Positions 1 through 9,208 of a stretch of DNA of 64,000 bases are shown here, piece by piece. The notes below the pieces were generated by a model. That model had not been told where the DNA came from. It did no database searches and saw nothing but the letters and a program-made list of their open reading frames with translations. The stretch's first letter is position 1; the number at the start of each line of letters is the position of its first letter. The translations under genes and the position numbers were made by a program. Source of the stretch: CAZMZW01 sp963802275 (GTDB lineage: Bacteria > Chloroflexota > Anaerolineae > Anaerolineales > Anaerolineaceae); NCBI GenBank assembly GCA_963802275.1, contig CAWDIB010000005.1, positions 1 through 64,000 of the forward strand, given 5' to 3'.

Positions 1-85
1 GCCCCGCCGGCTTTATATTGTTCATATGTATAATCAATGAGTAATATCAATTTTTTTATCCATCTTAGTTAACAAAGGAAATTCT

Positions 86-775
86 ATGGAAAAAATATCA
101 GCAGATGAATTGAAAGAGATCATCAGCAGGCATGAAAAATGGCTAAAAAAGGAATCCGGCGGTGAGTGTGCCAATCTCGAGGGTGCTGATCTCACTGAAA
201 TATCTTTAATGGACGCAAACCTCTCCCGTGCAAATCTCGCTGGCGCCAATCTCAAAGGGGTATGCCTCAGCGGGGCCAATCTCAGTGGTGCCAACCTGCA
301 GGGGGCGGACCTCAGTTATGATAGAAGCAAGCGCGATGAATCAGACCATTCGAATGTGAATCTATCGCACGCAAACCTGACGGGAGCAATCCTCATTGGG
401 GTGAAACGTTACTACAATGCAGACTTCCAATTTGCTAACCTATACAACGCAAACCTGGAATATGCTGATTTACATGGAGCCAATCTGTCCAGCGCCAATC
501 TGGGTGGTGCCAATCTTCAGTTTTTAAATCTCTATCAGGCAAACCTGGTGGGAGCAGACTTCAGGAAATCCAATTTGAGAAATGCAGACCTCAGTTTTAC
601 TGACCTTGCAGATGCCATTCTCCAGGAAGCCAACCTGACTCTCGTATCTCTGGTAGGTTCAAATCTCAAGGGAGCAGATTTTGAGAATGCGGTCATCAAG
701 GACACGTGTGTAAAATCTGCCAACTACAAGGAAGCCAAGAAATTTTCTGGTGACTATTATATTGATGCATATTGA
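86..775 (+). CDS. Pentapeptide-repeat protein
   Basis: The 229-residue product is built almost wholly of five-residue repeats of the A(D/N)LxX type from about residue 28 to 205, for example ANLSRANLAGANL and GADLSYD. Such repeats fold as a right-handed quadrilateral beta-helix. A charged helical leader (residues 1-25) precedes the repeats and there is no signal peptide or membrane segment, so it should be cytosolic. An AAAGGAA ribosome binding site lies just upstream of the ATG. Function within this family is diverse (DNA mimicry, targeting, unknown) and cannot be assigned from the sequence. A low-complexity interruption at about residues 75-90 breaks the helix register. Confidence 0.85.
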   Translation: MEKISADELKEIISRHEKWLKKESGGECANLEGADLTEISLMDANLSRANLAGANLKGVCLSGANLSGANLQGADLSYDRSKRDESDHSNVNLSHANLTGAILIGVKRYYNADFQFANLYNANLEYADLHGANLSSANLGGANLQFLNLYQANLVGADFRKSNLRNADLSFTDLADAILQEANLTLVSLVGSNLKGADFENAVIKDTCVKSANYKEAKKFSGDYYIDAY

Positions 776-832
776 TTCATTAGTTATGATAAGAAAATTG
801 CTGATTAGTGCTAATAATTTATAAAGGAAATC

Positions 833-1117
833 ATGAAGACCAACGAGTGGAACCTTATAAGAACATTTGAAGGGGAAGAAATGAAGAGCACGGGCAAATT
901 CATGGGAGAACACGCCTATCCAAAACCACGCTCATTTTCGGAAAATGCCCTGGCAATCGCAACAAGTTTGGAGGAATGGCGCTTCCCCTCCAGCAACCCC
1001 TCCCTCAGCCCCAATAGGATCAAGTTCGTTCTATACATCGGGGAACGCGAAGTAGGTAATTTTGAATATGACGATGAAGGTTATGGATCAATATTTCATG
1101 AGGATGAAAATCTTTAG
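833..1117 (+). CDS. Small hypothetical protein, 94 aa
   Basis: I do not recognise this family. It is a short, acidic, soluble protein ending in EYDDEGYGSIFHEDENL, with no signal peptide, membrane segment or cysteine. AAAGGAA lies 5 bases before the ATG, which supports translation. A second in-frame ATG (residue 17) could also be used. It lies 57 bases after the pentapeptide-repeat gene on the same strand, so the two could be co-transcribed. The size and acidity resemble immunity-type or anti-toxin-type accessory proteins, but that is only an impression. Confidence 0.5.
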   Translation: MKTNEWNLIRTFEGEEMKSTGKFMGEHAYPKPRSFSENALAIATSLEEWRFPSSNPSLSPNRIKFVLYIGEREVGNFEYDDEGYGSIFHEDENL

Positions 1118-1319
1118 TGGCGTTTATTTTGTGCCGGATGGCCGATGCAGTTGATTTATTGATCCCGCTATCTATCCAGTAATCTGATAAATCCAATTGA
1201 TGGGGCTGGCGTCTCGCCAGCCCTTCCTCCCATCCTATTTCTTTGTTTTCTAATGAATGGTTAATATTCCCGAAGAAAGCAGGTTTCTATAATATTCAGT
1301 ATGTTAATGATGCCAAAGG

Positions 1320-1778
1320 ATGACTAAAATGGAAACCAAATTATTAAGGACAAAGAAAGCCATGAAAACAGCCAGGAAACCTGTGCTGTTGGCCGGTGGC
1401 AATCCGCAAATCGCCAAGGGGGATGGGGACGCCCCCGTGCAAGCCTACATTGCCGCCACACCCGGCTGGAAGCAGGATATTGCGCGCTGGCTCGATACGC
1501 TCATCGTGCAGGAAGTGCCCATGGTACGCAAGGCGGTTAAGTGGAATTCGCCTTTTTACGGTATCGAGGGCATGGGCTGGTTCCTTAACTTCCACATGTT
1601 CAACAAATTCGTCAGGGTGGCATTCTTCAAAGGATCATCACTGAATCCCATCCCGCCCGGTGAGTCCAAGGACAAGAATGTGCGCTACCTTGATATTCAT
1701 GAGAACGAAAAGTTGGACGAAGAGCTTGTGGCAAGTTGGATACGGAAGGCGGCAGCTTTGCCTGGCTGGTCCCCTTAG
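1320..1778 (+). CDS. DUF1801 (YdhG-like) domain protein
   Basis: The 152-residue protein carries a DUF1801-type domain from about residue 38 to the C-terminus, with the signatures YIAATPGWKQDIARWLD, VRKAVKWNSPFYG and FNKFVRVAFFKG. The family is small and soluble and has no established enzyme activity. The first 30 residues are basic and poorly conserved in appearance, so translation may begin at a later start such as Met15. No clear operon partner exists: the gene is flanked by about 200 bases of non-coding DNA on both sides. Confidence 0.75.
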   Translation: MTKMETKLLRTKKAMKTARKPVLLAGGNPQIAKGDGDAPVQAYIAATPGWKQDIARWLDTLIVQEVPMVRKAVKWNSPFYGIEGMGWFLNFHMFNKFVRVAFFKGSSLNPIPPGESKDKNVRYLDIHENEKLDEELVASWIRKAAALPGWSP

Positions 1779-1994
1779 CCCTTTGAATTCTGTTCAAAAT
1801 TGGTCTGGTGTTTTGCCATCCTTTTTTAATGATACAAGTGGCGCCCTCGCTATCTGCTTTTATATTTCATAAATTTTTTACTTAATGTTGTACCATCATC
1901 TTGCCAGATTTTTTTGTTAATTTCTCTTCTTAAGAATATAATTGAATATTAATTCTTAAGTATGTTGCAGCTCTCATTAATTTGTTCCTAAGAA

Positions 1995-2483
1995 ATGACG
2001 CTTTCTCCTTCCCTAGAATCCATCTCCATCCGCACCGGGCTCCAGCCGGGTGACCTGGGACGCATCACTACCATGCATGCCGAACTCTACACGCGCGAAT
2101 ACCACTTTGGCTCACAGTTCGAAACCTACGTCGCCAGTGGATTGTGCGAGTTCCAAGACTAATACAACCCTGCCCGCAGCCGTATCTGGATTTGCGAGAA
2201 TGAAAGCCGCATGGTTGGCACCCTGATCCTGATGGACCGCGGCGATGTCGCCCAGTTGCGCTATTTCCTGATCGCGCCGGAATATCGCGGCATCGGCCTG
2301 GGCGCAAAATTGATGACCTTGTTCATGGAATTTCTGTATCACTGCGGCTACCGCGGCGCTTACCTGTGGACCACCCACGAACTGGCGGCTGCCGCTTCTC
2401 TTTACCAACGCTTTGGTTTCAAGCCTGACCGAAGAAAAAGCATCAACTGCCTTTGGCAAACCTTTAAGAGAACAACGATATGA
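1995..2483 (+). pseudogene. GNAT acetyltransferase, interrupted by an in-frame TAA
   Basis: Reading from the ATG at 1995, one frame continues to 2483 and is broken only by TAA at 2160-2162. The upstream part encodes an N-terminal GNAT segment (RTGLQPGDLGRITTMHAELY). The downstream part has the acetyl-CoA binding core: LRYFLIAPEYRGIGLGAKLM is the beta4 and motif A (R/Q-x-x-G-x-G/A) region, followed by AAAASLYQRFGFKP. Family knowledge says this type N-acetylates small molecules or proteins and often sits beside MarR-type domains. A single nonsense change suggests recent inactivation or a sequencing error. A second, more decayed copy lies at 3551-3690. Confidence 0.75.
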
Positions 2484-2756
2484 CATGGTTCTTCCACCAA
2501 AGAACAAAGATGTAAATTTAATGTCTTGTTATCTTTAGGGGTATCCAATATTTCATGTGTGTAAATGGTTCATGGAATAAAATCTCGTATCATCATTAAA
2601 TGACTAAATACAGATTTAAAACGAAATTGAAATCGATCTATGCTCAAAGTCATTAGGTCTTCAACCACAACCAAAGGCTTTGATTTTATTTTTGTTTGTT
2701 GATTTAATATTTCTTTTCAATAAAATATTTTATGAATGCGATAGTAAGGAGGAACC
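2484..2756. other. Non-coding AT-rich interval
   Basis: About 270 bases between the GNAT relic and the lipoprotein gene. I see no RNA gene or convincing hairpin. The last 15 bases carry the AAGGAGG ribosome binding site of the next gene. Confidence 0.5.
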
Positions 2757-3491
2757 ATGATTCAGTATAAATTTATCTTGAAGGGAATATCCTATTTCTT
2801 ATTGTCCGCGCTGTTTATGAGTATTTGTCTTTCAAGCTGCAATATATTTACCACCCCTACACCGATTGTTCCAAGTGAATCAGGTGACCCTCCTTCTGGT
2901 AATGAACCATATATTGATAAAATAAATGGTCTTTTTGAGAACTGGAGTTTTAACCTTTTCGACTATTCCCCAACATTTTATGGTTCTAACTTCACTTATC
3001 GTGAAAATATTTTGACAAACCAAGCAGTATTGGTCAAATTTCATTTCACAGGAACAAATGATTTCTTCATGGGATTTGAAGGCGGAATAAAAGACACTTA
3101 TTCTTATCGAAAAATTGGGATAACCAATTCAATATCTTTGCTGATTCAATATTCGGGAAATCTTGATTATGAAAAACCGGCTATTGAATTGTATGGCAAT
3201 GCATTAGAAAAAGAGAAAACTTACTTTGGCGTTTATGCTATTAACCTTACTGATGAAGATGCCAAATTCTTTTTTTATTATTGGGACGCAAAAGAAGAAT
3301 ACAATGATTTACAGCAGTACCTGTCTTTTACCGATACATTCACCGAATGGACGGATAAGAAATGGCAATTCATTGTGGATTCAGGGGATGCTGACCAAAC
3401 TGATATCATAGAATCTTTTTCTATTATTCATTTCGATAAGATTATCCCGGGTATAGAGTTAATCACATTAGATCGGGCGACTAGTCAGTGA
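2757..3491 (+). CDS. Putative lipoprotein of unknown function
   Basis: The 244-residue product begins with a basic N-terminus and a hydrophobic stretch ending in the lipobox LSSC (Cys at about residue 27), so it should be lipidated and anchored outside the membrane. A Pro/Thr/Ser-rich linker (residues 31-45) follows, then a mature domain rich in aromatic residues and beta-strand-like patterns (FNLFDYSPTFYGSNF, FFFYYWDAKEEYND). I do not recognise the domain. A strong AAGGAGG ribosome binding site 6 bases before the ATG supports the start. Base composition is more AT-rich than the hyp operon downstream. It is flanked by GNAT relics, so this small interval has been rearranged. Confidence 0.75.
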   Translation: MIQYKFILKGISYFLLSALFMSICLSSCNIFTTPTPIVPSESGDPPSGNEPYIDKINGLFENWSFNLFDYSPTFYGSNFTYRENILTNQAVLVKFHFTGTNDFFMGFEGGIKDTYSYRKIGITNSISLLIQYSGNLDYEKPAIELYGNALEKEKTYFGVYAINLTDEDAKFFFYYWDAKEEYNDLQQYLSFTDTFTEWTDKKWQFIVDSGDADQTDIIESFSIIHFDKIIPGIELITLDRATSQ

Positions 3492-3550
3492 ACCCTGATA
3501 CTATTCGAGACTGAATAAGCGTAATAGCTTATTTTCAGAATATCATATTT

Positions 3551-3690
3551 TGCCTGGGTACAAAACTGATAACCTTGTTCATGGACTTTCTGCAAGAATG
3601 CGGCTATCGTGAAGCCTACCTGTGGACGGCCCTTGAATAATTAACCGCAGACAATAAGACTCTTCAGTTTTCCCGAATACAAGAAAATCG
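3551..3690 (+). pseudogene. Second, decayed GNAT relic
   Basis: Reading from 3551, the frame gives a segment matching the core of the GNAT gene at 1995-2483: CLGTKLITLFMDFLQECGYR against GLGAKLMTLFMEFLYHCGYR, then EAYLWTALE against GAYLWTTHE. A TAA at 3638-3640 ends it. Weak similarity continues past the stop (LTADNKTLQFSRI). The N-terminal half is absent. This is a truncated paralogue lying just beyond the lipoprotein gene, so the lipoprotein sits between two GNAT copies. Confidence 0.7.
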
Positions 3691-3719
3691 CAATGATGAC
3701 TAAAAAAAGGGATTAATTT

Positions 3720-4721
3720 CTACTTCCCAATGTCATTCTTTACATAATTATCAAATAACTCAAGCGTACGTTTCATTAATAGGGGATCCGCCCATAAATC
3801 CCGGTTAAATGTGTGCGGCTGACCCGGATAATAATGGCATTCAACGCCTCTGCCTAGCAGTTCCAGAAAAAGGCAAAGCTTCTTTGAATGTTCAACCGGG
3901 ATCACATCATCATTCTCCCCATGGTGGATGCTGATTTGTGCCAGAACATTGGATAGATCATAAATATCAGATCCATCCATAACGCCTCCATAGCGCTGGC
4001 TGACCGCGGCGTATAACAGCGCAGCTTTAAAAGCATCAGGTTCAACACTCATCACGCGCATGGCTATGCTGCCACCCATGCTGTGACCCCAAATGCCCAG
4101 CTGGCTGATATCTGCAGTTATAAAAATGCCTTCCTGGCCGGCCATCTCCCTTAAATACGCAAGCAGATTTAGGACATCAATGGTGTAGCCGGCATGGAAA
4201 TCATTCCCGCCTGGTCCGGAATCGGATGGTGGATAAGTACGCAAGTTCGGGTGCAGCACGATATAACCATTCTTTGCCAGATCATCTGCGTATCGGAAGC
4301 TGTAATCCAAGGTCGTATATTCATCGCGGGGAACGGAACCATGGAGCGCGATAATCACCGGATGCGGACCTTCCCCTTTTGGCACATTGACAAAGCCGTG
4401 TATGGAAAGACCATCGCTGTCATAAATCACGTAATAACGGTCAAACCTATCGTAGGTATACCAAAGGCGATCGACTGTAAAATCTCCATCACCATAAGTG
4501 CGATTTTTCAACGCTTCCAGGGAATATTGATTAGATTCCTGTATTGTTGTGGTTTGCAGAATCAGAGTTGGCGTGGCTTTCAAACCAGAAGTATCTGTCA
4601 TGGTCGGAATAGATATGTTTAAGCCAATTTCATACGGTCCAGCGAGCATCGCACTCGCTGGAAAACAAGCGGAGATCAAAAGTGCTAGTACTGGTTGATA
4701 GAACACTTTATTAATTACCAT
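3720..4721 (-). CDS. Exported alpha/beta hydrolase (dienelactone hydrolase / prolyl oligopeptidase type)
   Basis: The 333-residue protein has an N-terminal hydrophobic signal with a possible lipobox (LISAC, Cys19), so it is probably exported and may be lipidated. The catalytic domain shows the nucleophile elbow GHSMGG with Ser214, an acid at Asp271 or Asp272 in HGENDDVIP, and His303 in GQPHTFN. An oxyanion-type loop ALHGSVPRDE lies near residue 125. This arrangement fits serine hydrolases acting on esters or short peptides. The substrate cannot be named. The gene is alone on its strand, with about 350 bases of AT-rich non-coding DNA upstream. Confidence 0.85.
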   Translation of the reverse strand: MVINKVFYQPVLALLISACFPASAMLAGPYEIGLNISIPTMTDTSGLKATPTLILQTTTIQESNQYSLEALKNRTYGDGDFTVDRLWYTYDRFDRYYVIYDSDGLSIHGFVNVPKGEGPHPVIIALHGSVPRDEYTTLDYSFRYADDLAKNGYIVLHPNLRTYPPSDSGPGGNDFHAGYTIDVLNLLAYLREMAGQEGIFITADISQLGIWGHSMGGSIAMRVMSVEPDAFKAALLYAAVSQRYGGVMDGSDIYDLSNVLAQISIHHGENDDVIPVEHSKKLCLFLELLGRGVECHYYPGQPHTFNRDLWADPLLMKRTLELFDNYVKNDIGK

Positions 4722-5067
4722 TTATACAATTATCAACATATTTAGAAAATATTTGTATCAACAAATTATAAGAATATTGAGCCACAACTCCAGAAATGAG
4801 TTTAATCTAATTTATCTATTTTTTTTGAGATCAGCAAAAACCAAATATTGTTTTTAAAGAATTCTATTTGGTAAATAGGTGATGTTTATATTTACGTAAG
4901 AAAGCTTGGAAGTGTGTCATTGAGAGGGGTGCAAAAGGTACCGAGTTCAAATCAAGATGTCTGGTCTTAGGAACCTTGTTTCATCCCAACTAGGTATTTA
5001 TAAATTCTGTTATAAAATTATCCCCAGTTCTGGTTCAGTTGCGATGTACCAACTGAATCCGATTACT
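4722..5067. other. Divergent intergenic region upstream of the hyp operon
   Basis: About 345 bases, AT-rich, between the minus-strand hydrolase and the plus-strand hydrogenase-maturation genes. It must contain both promoters. I could not pick a consensus -35/-10 pair with confidence. A tRNA-like T-loop word at about 4950 has no flanking stems. Confidence 0.5.
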
Positions 5068-5575
5068 ATGAAGAAAACATTAATTCTTGGTTACGGCAAT
5101 CCCGACCGCGGCGACGACGGCGCCGCCTGGGTGGCGCTTTCCGCCCTCGCCTGCCATTTTGGCCATCCCATTGACGGCGAGCAGATCGAGACCGGCTTCA
5201 TCCCCATTAACTATTCCCTGCAGCTGTGGCTCAACCTGCAGCTCATGCCCGAGCTGGCCGAGGACCTGGCCAAATTTGACCGCGCCGTCTTCGTGGATGC
5301 CCACACCGAAGATATACAAGGAGGATGTGCGCGTGGTGGAAGTGCAGCCGCACTACCAGAACAGCCCCTTCACCCACCACCTCACCCCGGCTTCCTGCCT
5401 GTCCTTGTGCAAGGAACTGTACGCCAAATGCCCGCGCTCCATCCTCGTCTCCATGCGCGGCTATGAGTTCGGTTTTTCGCGCCAGCTTTCGCCCCGCACA
5501 GCAGCCAACGTGGAAAAAGCCGTGCAGCTCATCCTCGCCTGGCTGGAAAAGGATGAACTTCCTCCCCTGGCCTAA
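5068..5575 (+). CDS. Hydrogenase maturation endopeptidase (HycI/HoxW type), frameshifted
   Basis: The reconstructed protein of about 168 residues starts MKKTLILGYGNPDRGDDG, the nickel-binding start signature of the HyaD/HoxW/HycI peptidases, which remove the C-terminal tail of the [NiFe] hydrogenase large subunit after metal insertion. A second metal ligand is expected in FVDAHTE. The frame changes by one base near 5310, after which YKEDVRVVEVQPHYQ and the family motif THHLTPASCLSL continue to the stop. It heads the maturation operon, 42 bases before hypA. The break is a probable one-base insertion. The HHLTP motif suggests a soluble group 3-type partner, but that is an inference. Confidence 0.8.
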
Positions 5576-5617
5576 ATCCCACCATTTCTAGTCCGATTTG
5601 GGCTATAATCTCCCGCC

Positions 5618-5960
5618 GTGCACGAACTTTCCGTTACCGAGTCCATTCTGAATGCTGCCATTTCGCATGCGCAGAAGGCAGATGCCAAAAAGGTCACCGA
5701 CCTGAACCTGGTCATCGGCACCCTTTCCAGCATCGTGGATGATTCGGTGCAGTTCTACTGGGACATGATCAGCCAGGGTACGATATGCGAGGGCTCGCAG
5801 CTGCACTTCAAACGCATCAATGCGCGCCTGCGCTGCCTGGACTGCGGCAATGAATACGAACTGGAAAGTGAACTGCAGCCCTGCCCGCAAGTGCGGAAGC
5901 ATGAATATTAAAATACTTTCCGGTGACGAGTTCCGCCTGGAAAGCATCGAAATTCAATGA
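5618..5960 (+). CDS. hypA: Hydrogenase nickel insertion protein HypA, frameshifted in the zinc ribbon
   Basis: The start is GTG, giving MHELSVTESIL, the invariant HypA N-terminus whose His2 binds nickel. The zinc ribbon begins LRCLDCGNEYE (CxxC). The second half should read CPQCGSMNIKILSGDEF, but an extra G at about 5891 shifts the frame and gives an early stop at 5909-5911. Removing that base restores the normal C-terminus LESIEIQ ending at 5960, about 113 residues, the usual length. HypA passes nickel with HypB to the hydrogenase large subunit. hypB starts 15 bases downstream. Confidence 0.88.
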
Positions 5961-5975
5961 ATGGGAATATAAACC

Positions 5976-6644
5976 ATGGCTAAAATTCAAATTGTCGAAA
6001 ACATCCTCAACGCCAACGACCAGATCGCGGCGGAAAACCAGCAGCAGCTTCGTAAACATGGCATTTTCGCCATCAACATCATGGCCTCGCCCGGCGCCGG
6101 CAAGACCAGCTTTCTTCTTAGCACCATCCAGGCTCTTTCGCCAGCTATACGCATGGGCGTCATCGAAGGCGATACTGCCCCGGTGACCATCGATGCCGAC
6201 AAGGTGCAATCCAAAGGCATCCCGGTGGTGCAGGTCAACACCGGCGGGCAATGTCACCTGGATGCCGGCATGGTCAAGTCCGCCCTGGCACAGCTGCCAT
6301 TGGACAAGATCGACCTGCTCATCGTCGAGAATGTGGGCAACCTCATCTGCCCGGCTGCCTTCCAGCTCGGCACCCACCTCAACCTGGTCATCGCCAGCAT
6401 CCCTGAAGGGGATGACAAGCCCTACAAATATCCCGGCATGTACCGCAACCTGGAAGTGCTGGTGCTCAACAAGACCGACCTCAAGCCTTATGTGGACTTC
6501 AACCTGGCCTATTTCCGCCAGGGGGTGGAAGCGCTCAACCCCGGTGTGGCCTTTTTCGAGGTTTCCTGTAAGACCGGCGAGGGTCTGCCTGCCTGGATTG
6601 ACTGGCTCAAAGCCAGGATCACCGCTTTCAAGCATGAGCAATGA
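5976..6644 (+). CDS. hypB: Hydrogenase nickel incorporation GTPase HypB
   Basis: This 222-residue SIMIBI-class GTPase has its P-loop at residues 38-45 (SPGAGKTS), the switch region IEGDTAPVTIDADK, the metal-site sequence GGQCHLDAGMV, the ENVGNLICP motif and the guanine-specificity motif NKTDL. HypB uses GTP hydrolysis to drive nickel transfer with HypA. The N-terminal CxxCGC or His-rich nickel-storage extension found in some homologues is missing, so only the internal Cys/His site is available. The last 11 bases overlap the start of hypF, which indicates translational coupling. Confidence 0.95.
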   Translation: MAKIQIVENILNANDQIAAENQQQLRKHGIFAINIMASPGAGKTSFLLSTIQALSPAIRMGVIEGDTAPVTIDADKVQSKGIPVVQVNTGGQCHLDAGMVKSALAQLPLDKIDLLIVENVGNLICPAAFQLGTHLNLVIASIPEGDDKPYKYPGMYRNLEVLVLNKTDLKPYVDFNLAYFRQGVEALNPGVAFFEVSCKTGEGLPAWIDWLKARITAFKHEQ

Positions 6645-8941
6645 GCAGTCTGCCGCCCGGCGCATCACCATCCGCGGCATCGTCCAGGGGGTGGGTTTCC
6701 GCCCCTTTGTCTATTCCTGGCCGCATAAGTACCATCTGACCGGCTGGGTGCGCAATACCGCCGCCGGGGTGGAAATTTCTGTCAATGGCAAGGGCGAGGA
6801 TCTGGATCATTTCATACAGGAGATCCGTTCCAACCCGCCCACCCTGGCAAAAATTGACCAGATTTTGGTAAAAGATGATCAAAACAACGACTATACGAAA
6901 TTCGAGATAATTTCCAGCCAGGATGAAAGCGGGCAATTCATCCCCGTTTCGCCGGATGTCTCCATCTGCCCGGACTGCCTGCGCGAGCTGTTTGATCCCA
7001 CCGACCGCCGCTTCCGCTACCCTTTCATCAACTGCACCAACTGCGGCCCGCGCTTTTCCATCATCAAAAAGATCCCCTATGACCGCCCCAACACCACCAT
7101 GGCGGATTTTGCCATGTGCCCCGCCTGCCGGGAGGAATACGATGACCCACTTGACCGCCGTTTCCATGCCCAGCCAGTCGCCTGCCCGCAATGCGGTCCG
7201 CAGGTGTGGCTGGAAAGCGGCGGAAAGGTGTTCGCACAGCGCGAGGAAGCCATCCAGCAAGCCCGCCAATGGCTCAGTGAGGGCAGGATCATCGCCCTCA
7301 AAGGGCTGGGTGGATTCCACCTGGCCTGTGATGCGCGTAATGACGCCGCGGTAAACCTGCTGCGCGAACGCAAACGCCGCAGTGAGAAGCCGTTCGCGGT
7401 GATGGTGTTTGATTCAGCAACCGCAGAGAAATACTGCCAGCTCACCGGGGATGAAATGACTGTCTTAACCTCCAAAGAAAAGCCCATCCTGTTGTGCCAG
7501 CAGCGCGAAGGGTCTGGCTTGTCTCCCTCGGTCGCCCCGCAACTGGATACGCTCGGCATCCTGCTGCCCTATACCCCCCTGCACTACCTGCTGCTCGAAC
7601 CGGCCGCGGGCTTCCCCGATGCCCTGGTGATGACCAGCGGCAATCTGAGCGAAGAGCCCATCGCCTACACCAACGACCAGGCGCGCATGCAATTGGGTGA
7701 CCTGGCGGACGCCTTTCTCCTGCATGACCGCGAGATCCAGACCCGCCTGGATGATTCGGTGGTACAGGTGAACGCCGGGCGTATGTACCCGGTGCGCCGC
7801 TCGCGCGGGTACGCGCCCCAGCCGATTGTGCTGCAAAACGAAATTTCCCCCGGTTCTGGCATTCGGGGCGGAATTGAAGAATACCTTCTGCCTCACCCGC
7901 GGACAATTATGCCTTCGTCAGCCACCACATTGGCGACCTGCAGAACCTGGAAACCACCACGGCTTATGAAAATGCAATACAGCATTATCAGGATATCTTC
8001 CGCATCCAGCCGGAACTGCTCGCTTGCGACCTGCACCCGGATTATGATGCCACCCGCTATGCTGAGCAGCGCGCGAAGAATGAATCACTCCCATTGGTGA
8101 AGGTGCAGCATCACCATGCCCATTTGGCTGCCTGTCTGGCAGAGAACGGCTGGGTTTCGGACGAGCCGGTGATTGGGGTGTGCTTCGACGGTACCGGCTA
8201 CGGCACTGACGGCGCCATCTGGGGCGGTGAGTTTTTGCTGGGCGGTTATACCGGTTACCAGCGTTTGTACCATCTCAAGGATGTACCTCTGCCGGGTGGC
8301 GACCAGGCTATCCGCTTTCCCTTCCGCACCGCCCTGGCACACCTCTGGTCAGCCGGTATTGGCTGGGGACTCGATCTGCCATCGGTGAAACAATTGTACA
8401 CAATCCGAATTGAACCATCCTGCACCAGCAGCTGGAGCAAAACATCAATTGCCTGCCCACCTCCAGCATGGGTCGCCTTTTTGATGCTGCCGCGGCATTG
8501 GCCGGTGTCCGTCAGAGCGTCAATTATGAAGCCCAGGCCGCCATTGAACTGGAAGTGCTCATCGATGAACAGGAAAAAGGCAGCTACCCGTTTGACATTC
8601 AAAATGGGATATTCGATCCAGCTCCGCTGTTCCAATCAATCATTTCAGACCTGCGCAGCCAGATACCCCTCTCATCCATCGCTGCCCGGTTCCATAATAG
8701 TATCGTGCAAATGGTTGTGGAAATCTGCCAGCGGATTCATAAAGAAACTGGATGTAAAGTCATCGCACTGAGCGGCGGTGTGTGGCAAAACCGATTTTTG
8801 CTGATTCAAAGCGAACAGCAATTAAAAGCCGCGGGATTTAATGTTATGCTTCATGCGCAGGTGCCGACCAATGATGGCGGCATTTCGCTCGGACAGGCGC
8901 TGATCGCTGCCCGCACTTTGGGACCATTCAAACAAGGATGA
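6634..8941 (+). CDS. hypF: Carbamoyltransferase HypF, three frame breaks
   Basis: HypF makes the thiocarboxamide on HypE that becomes the cyanide ligands of the [NiFe] site. The start ATG at 6634 overlaps hypB. Domains in order: acylphosphatase (residues 8-95, GIVQGVGFRPFVY), paired zinc fingers (CPDCLRELF, CTNCGPRF, CPACREEY, CPQCGP), a YrdC-like domain (ALKGLGGFHLACDA to LDDSVVQV) and a Kae1-like domain (HHHAHLAACLAENGW, FDGTGYGTDG, LSGGVWQN). The reconstructed length is about 768 residues, normal for the family. Frame breaks lie near 7850 (an extra C in a run of five), 7905 and 8400. All conserved motifs survive, so sequencing error is more likely than decay. Confidence 0.92.
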
Positions 8942-8944
8942 ATT

Positions 8945-9208
8945 ATGTGTTTAGGTATTCCCGGAAAAATTGAAGAGATCTACCAGGATGGCAATTTGAA
9001 AATGGGCAAGGTCAACTTTGAAGGTGTGACCATGCCGGTTTGCCTGGAGACGACCCCCGAAGCCAGGGTGGGCGATTTCGCCATCGTTCACGCCGGGTTC
9101 GCCCTGAGTTTGCTGAGCGAGGAAGACGCACAGGAAACGCTGAAAATGCTCAAGGAAATGGAAGCCCTGCAAGCAGAGGAGGATCGCAAAGCCGGCCATG
9201 CTGAGTGA
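8945..9208 (+). CDS. hypC: Hydrogenase maturation chaperone HypC/HupF
   Basis: The 87-residue protein begins MCLGIPGKIEEIY. Cys2 is the family's invariant residue, which holds the iron with HypD while cyanide and CO ligands are added and later contacts the large subunit. The beta-barrel part ends near VGDFAIVHAGFAL, followed by an acidic helix. It starts 3 bases after hypF and its end overlaps hypD by 11 bases, so it is co-transcribed and probably translationally coupled. Confidence 0.95.
   Translation: MCLGIPGKIEEIYQDGNLKMGKVNFEGVTMPVCLETTPEARVGDFAIVHAGFALSLLSEEDAQETLKMLKEMEALQAEEDRKAGHAE

Noticed and set aside
86..723. Long minus-strand frames opposite the pentapeptide gene
   Set aside because: They mirror the repeat codons on the other strand and lack ribosome binding sites or recognisable domains.
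4920..4975. tRNA-like words (GTTCAAATC) upstream of the hyp operon
   Set aside because: No T-stem or acceptor stem pairs around the word and no anticodon arm can be folded.
5817..6680. 287-aa minus-strand frame across hypA-hypB
   Set aside because: It is the antisense of conserved hyp genes, a common artefact of GC-rich coding DNA.
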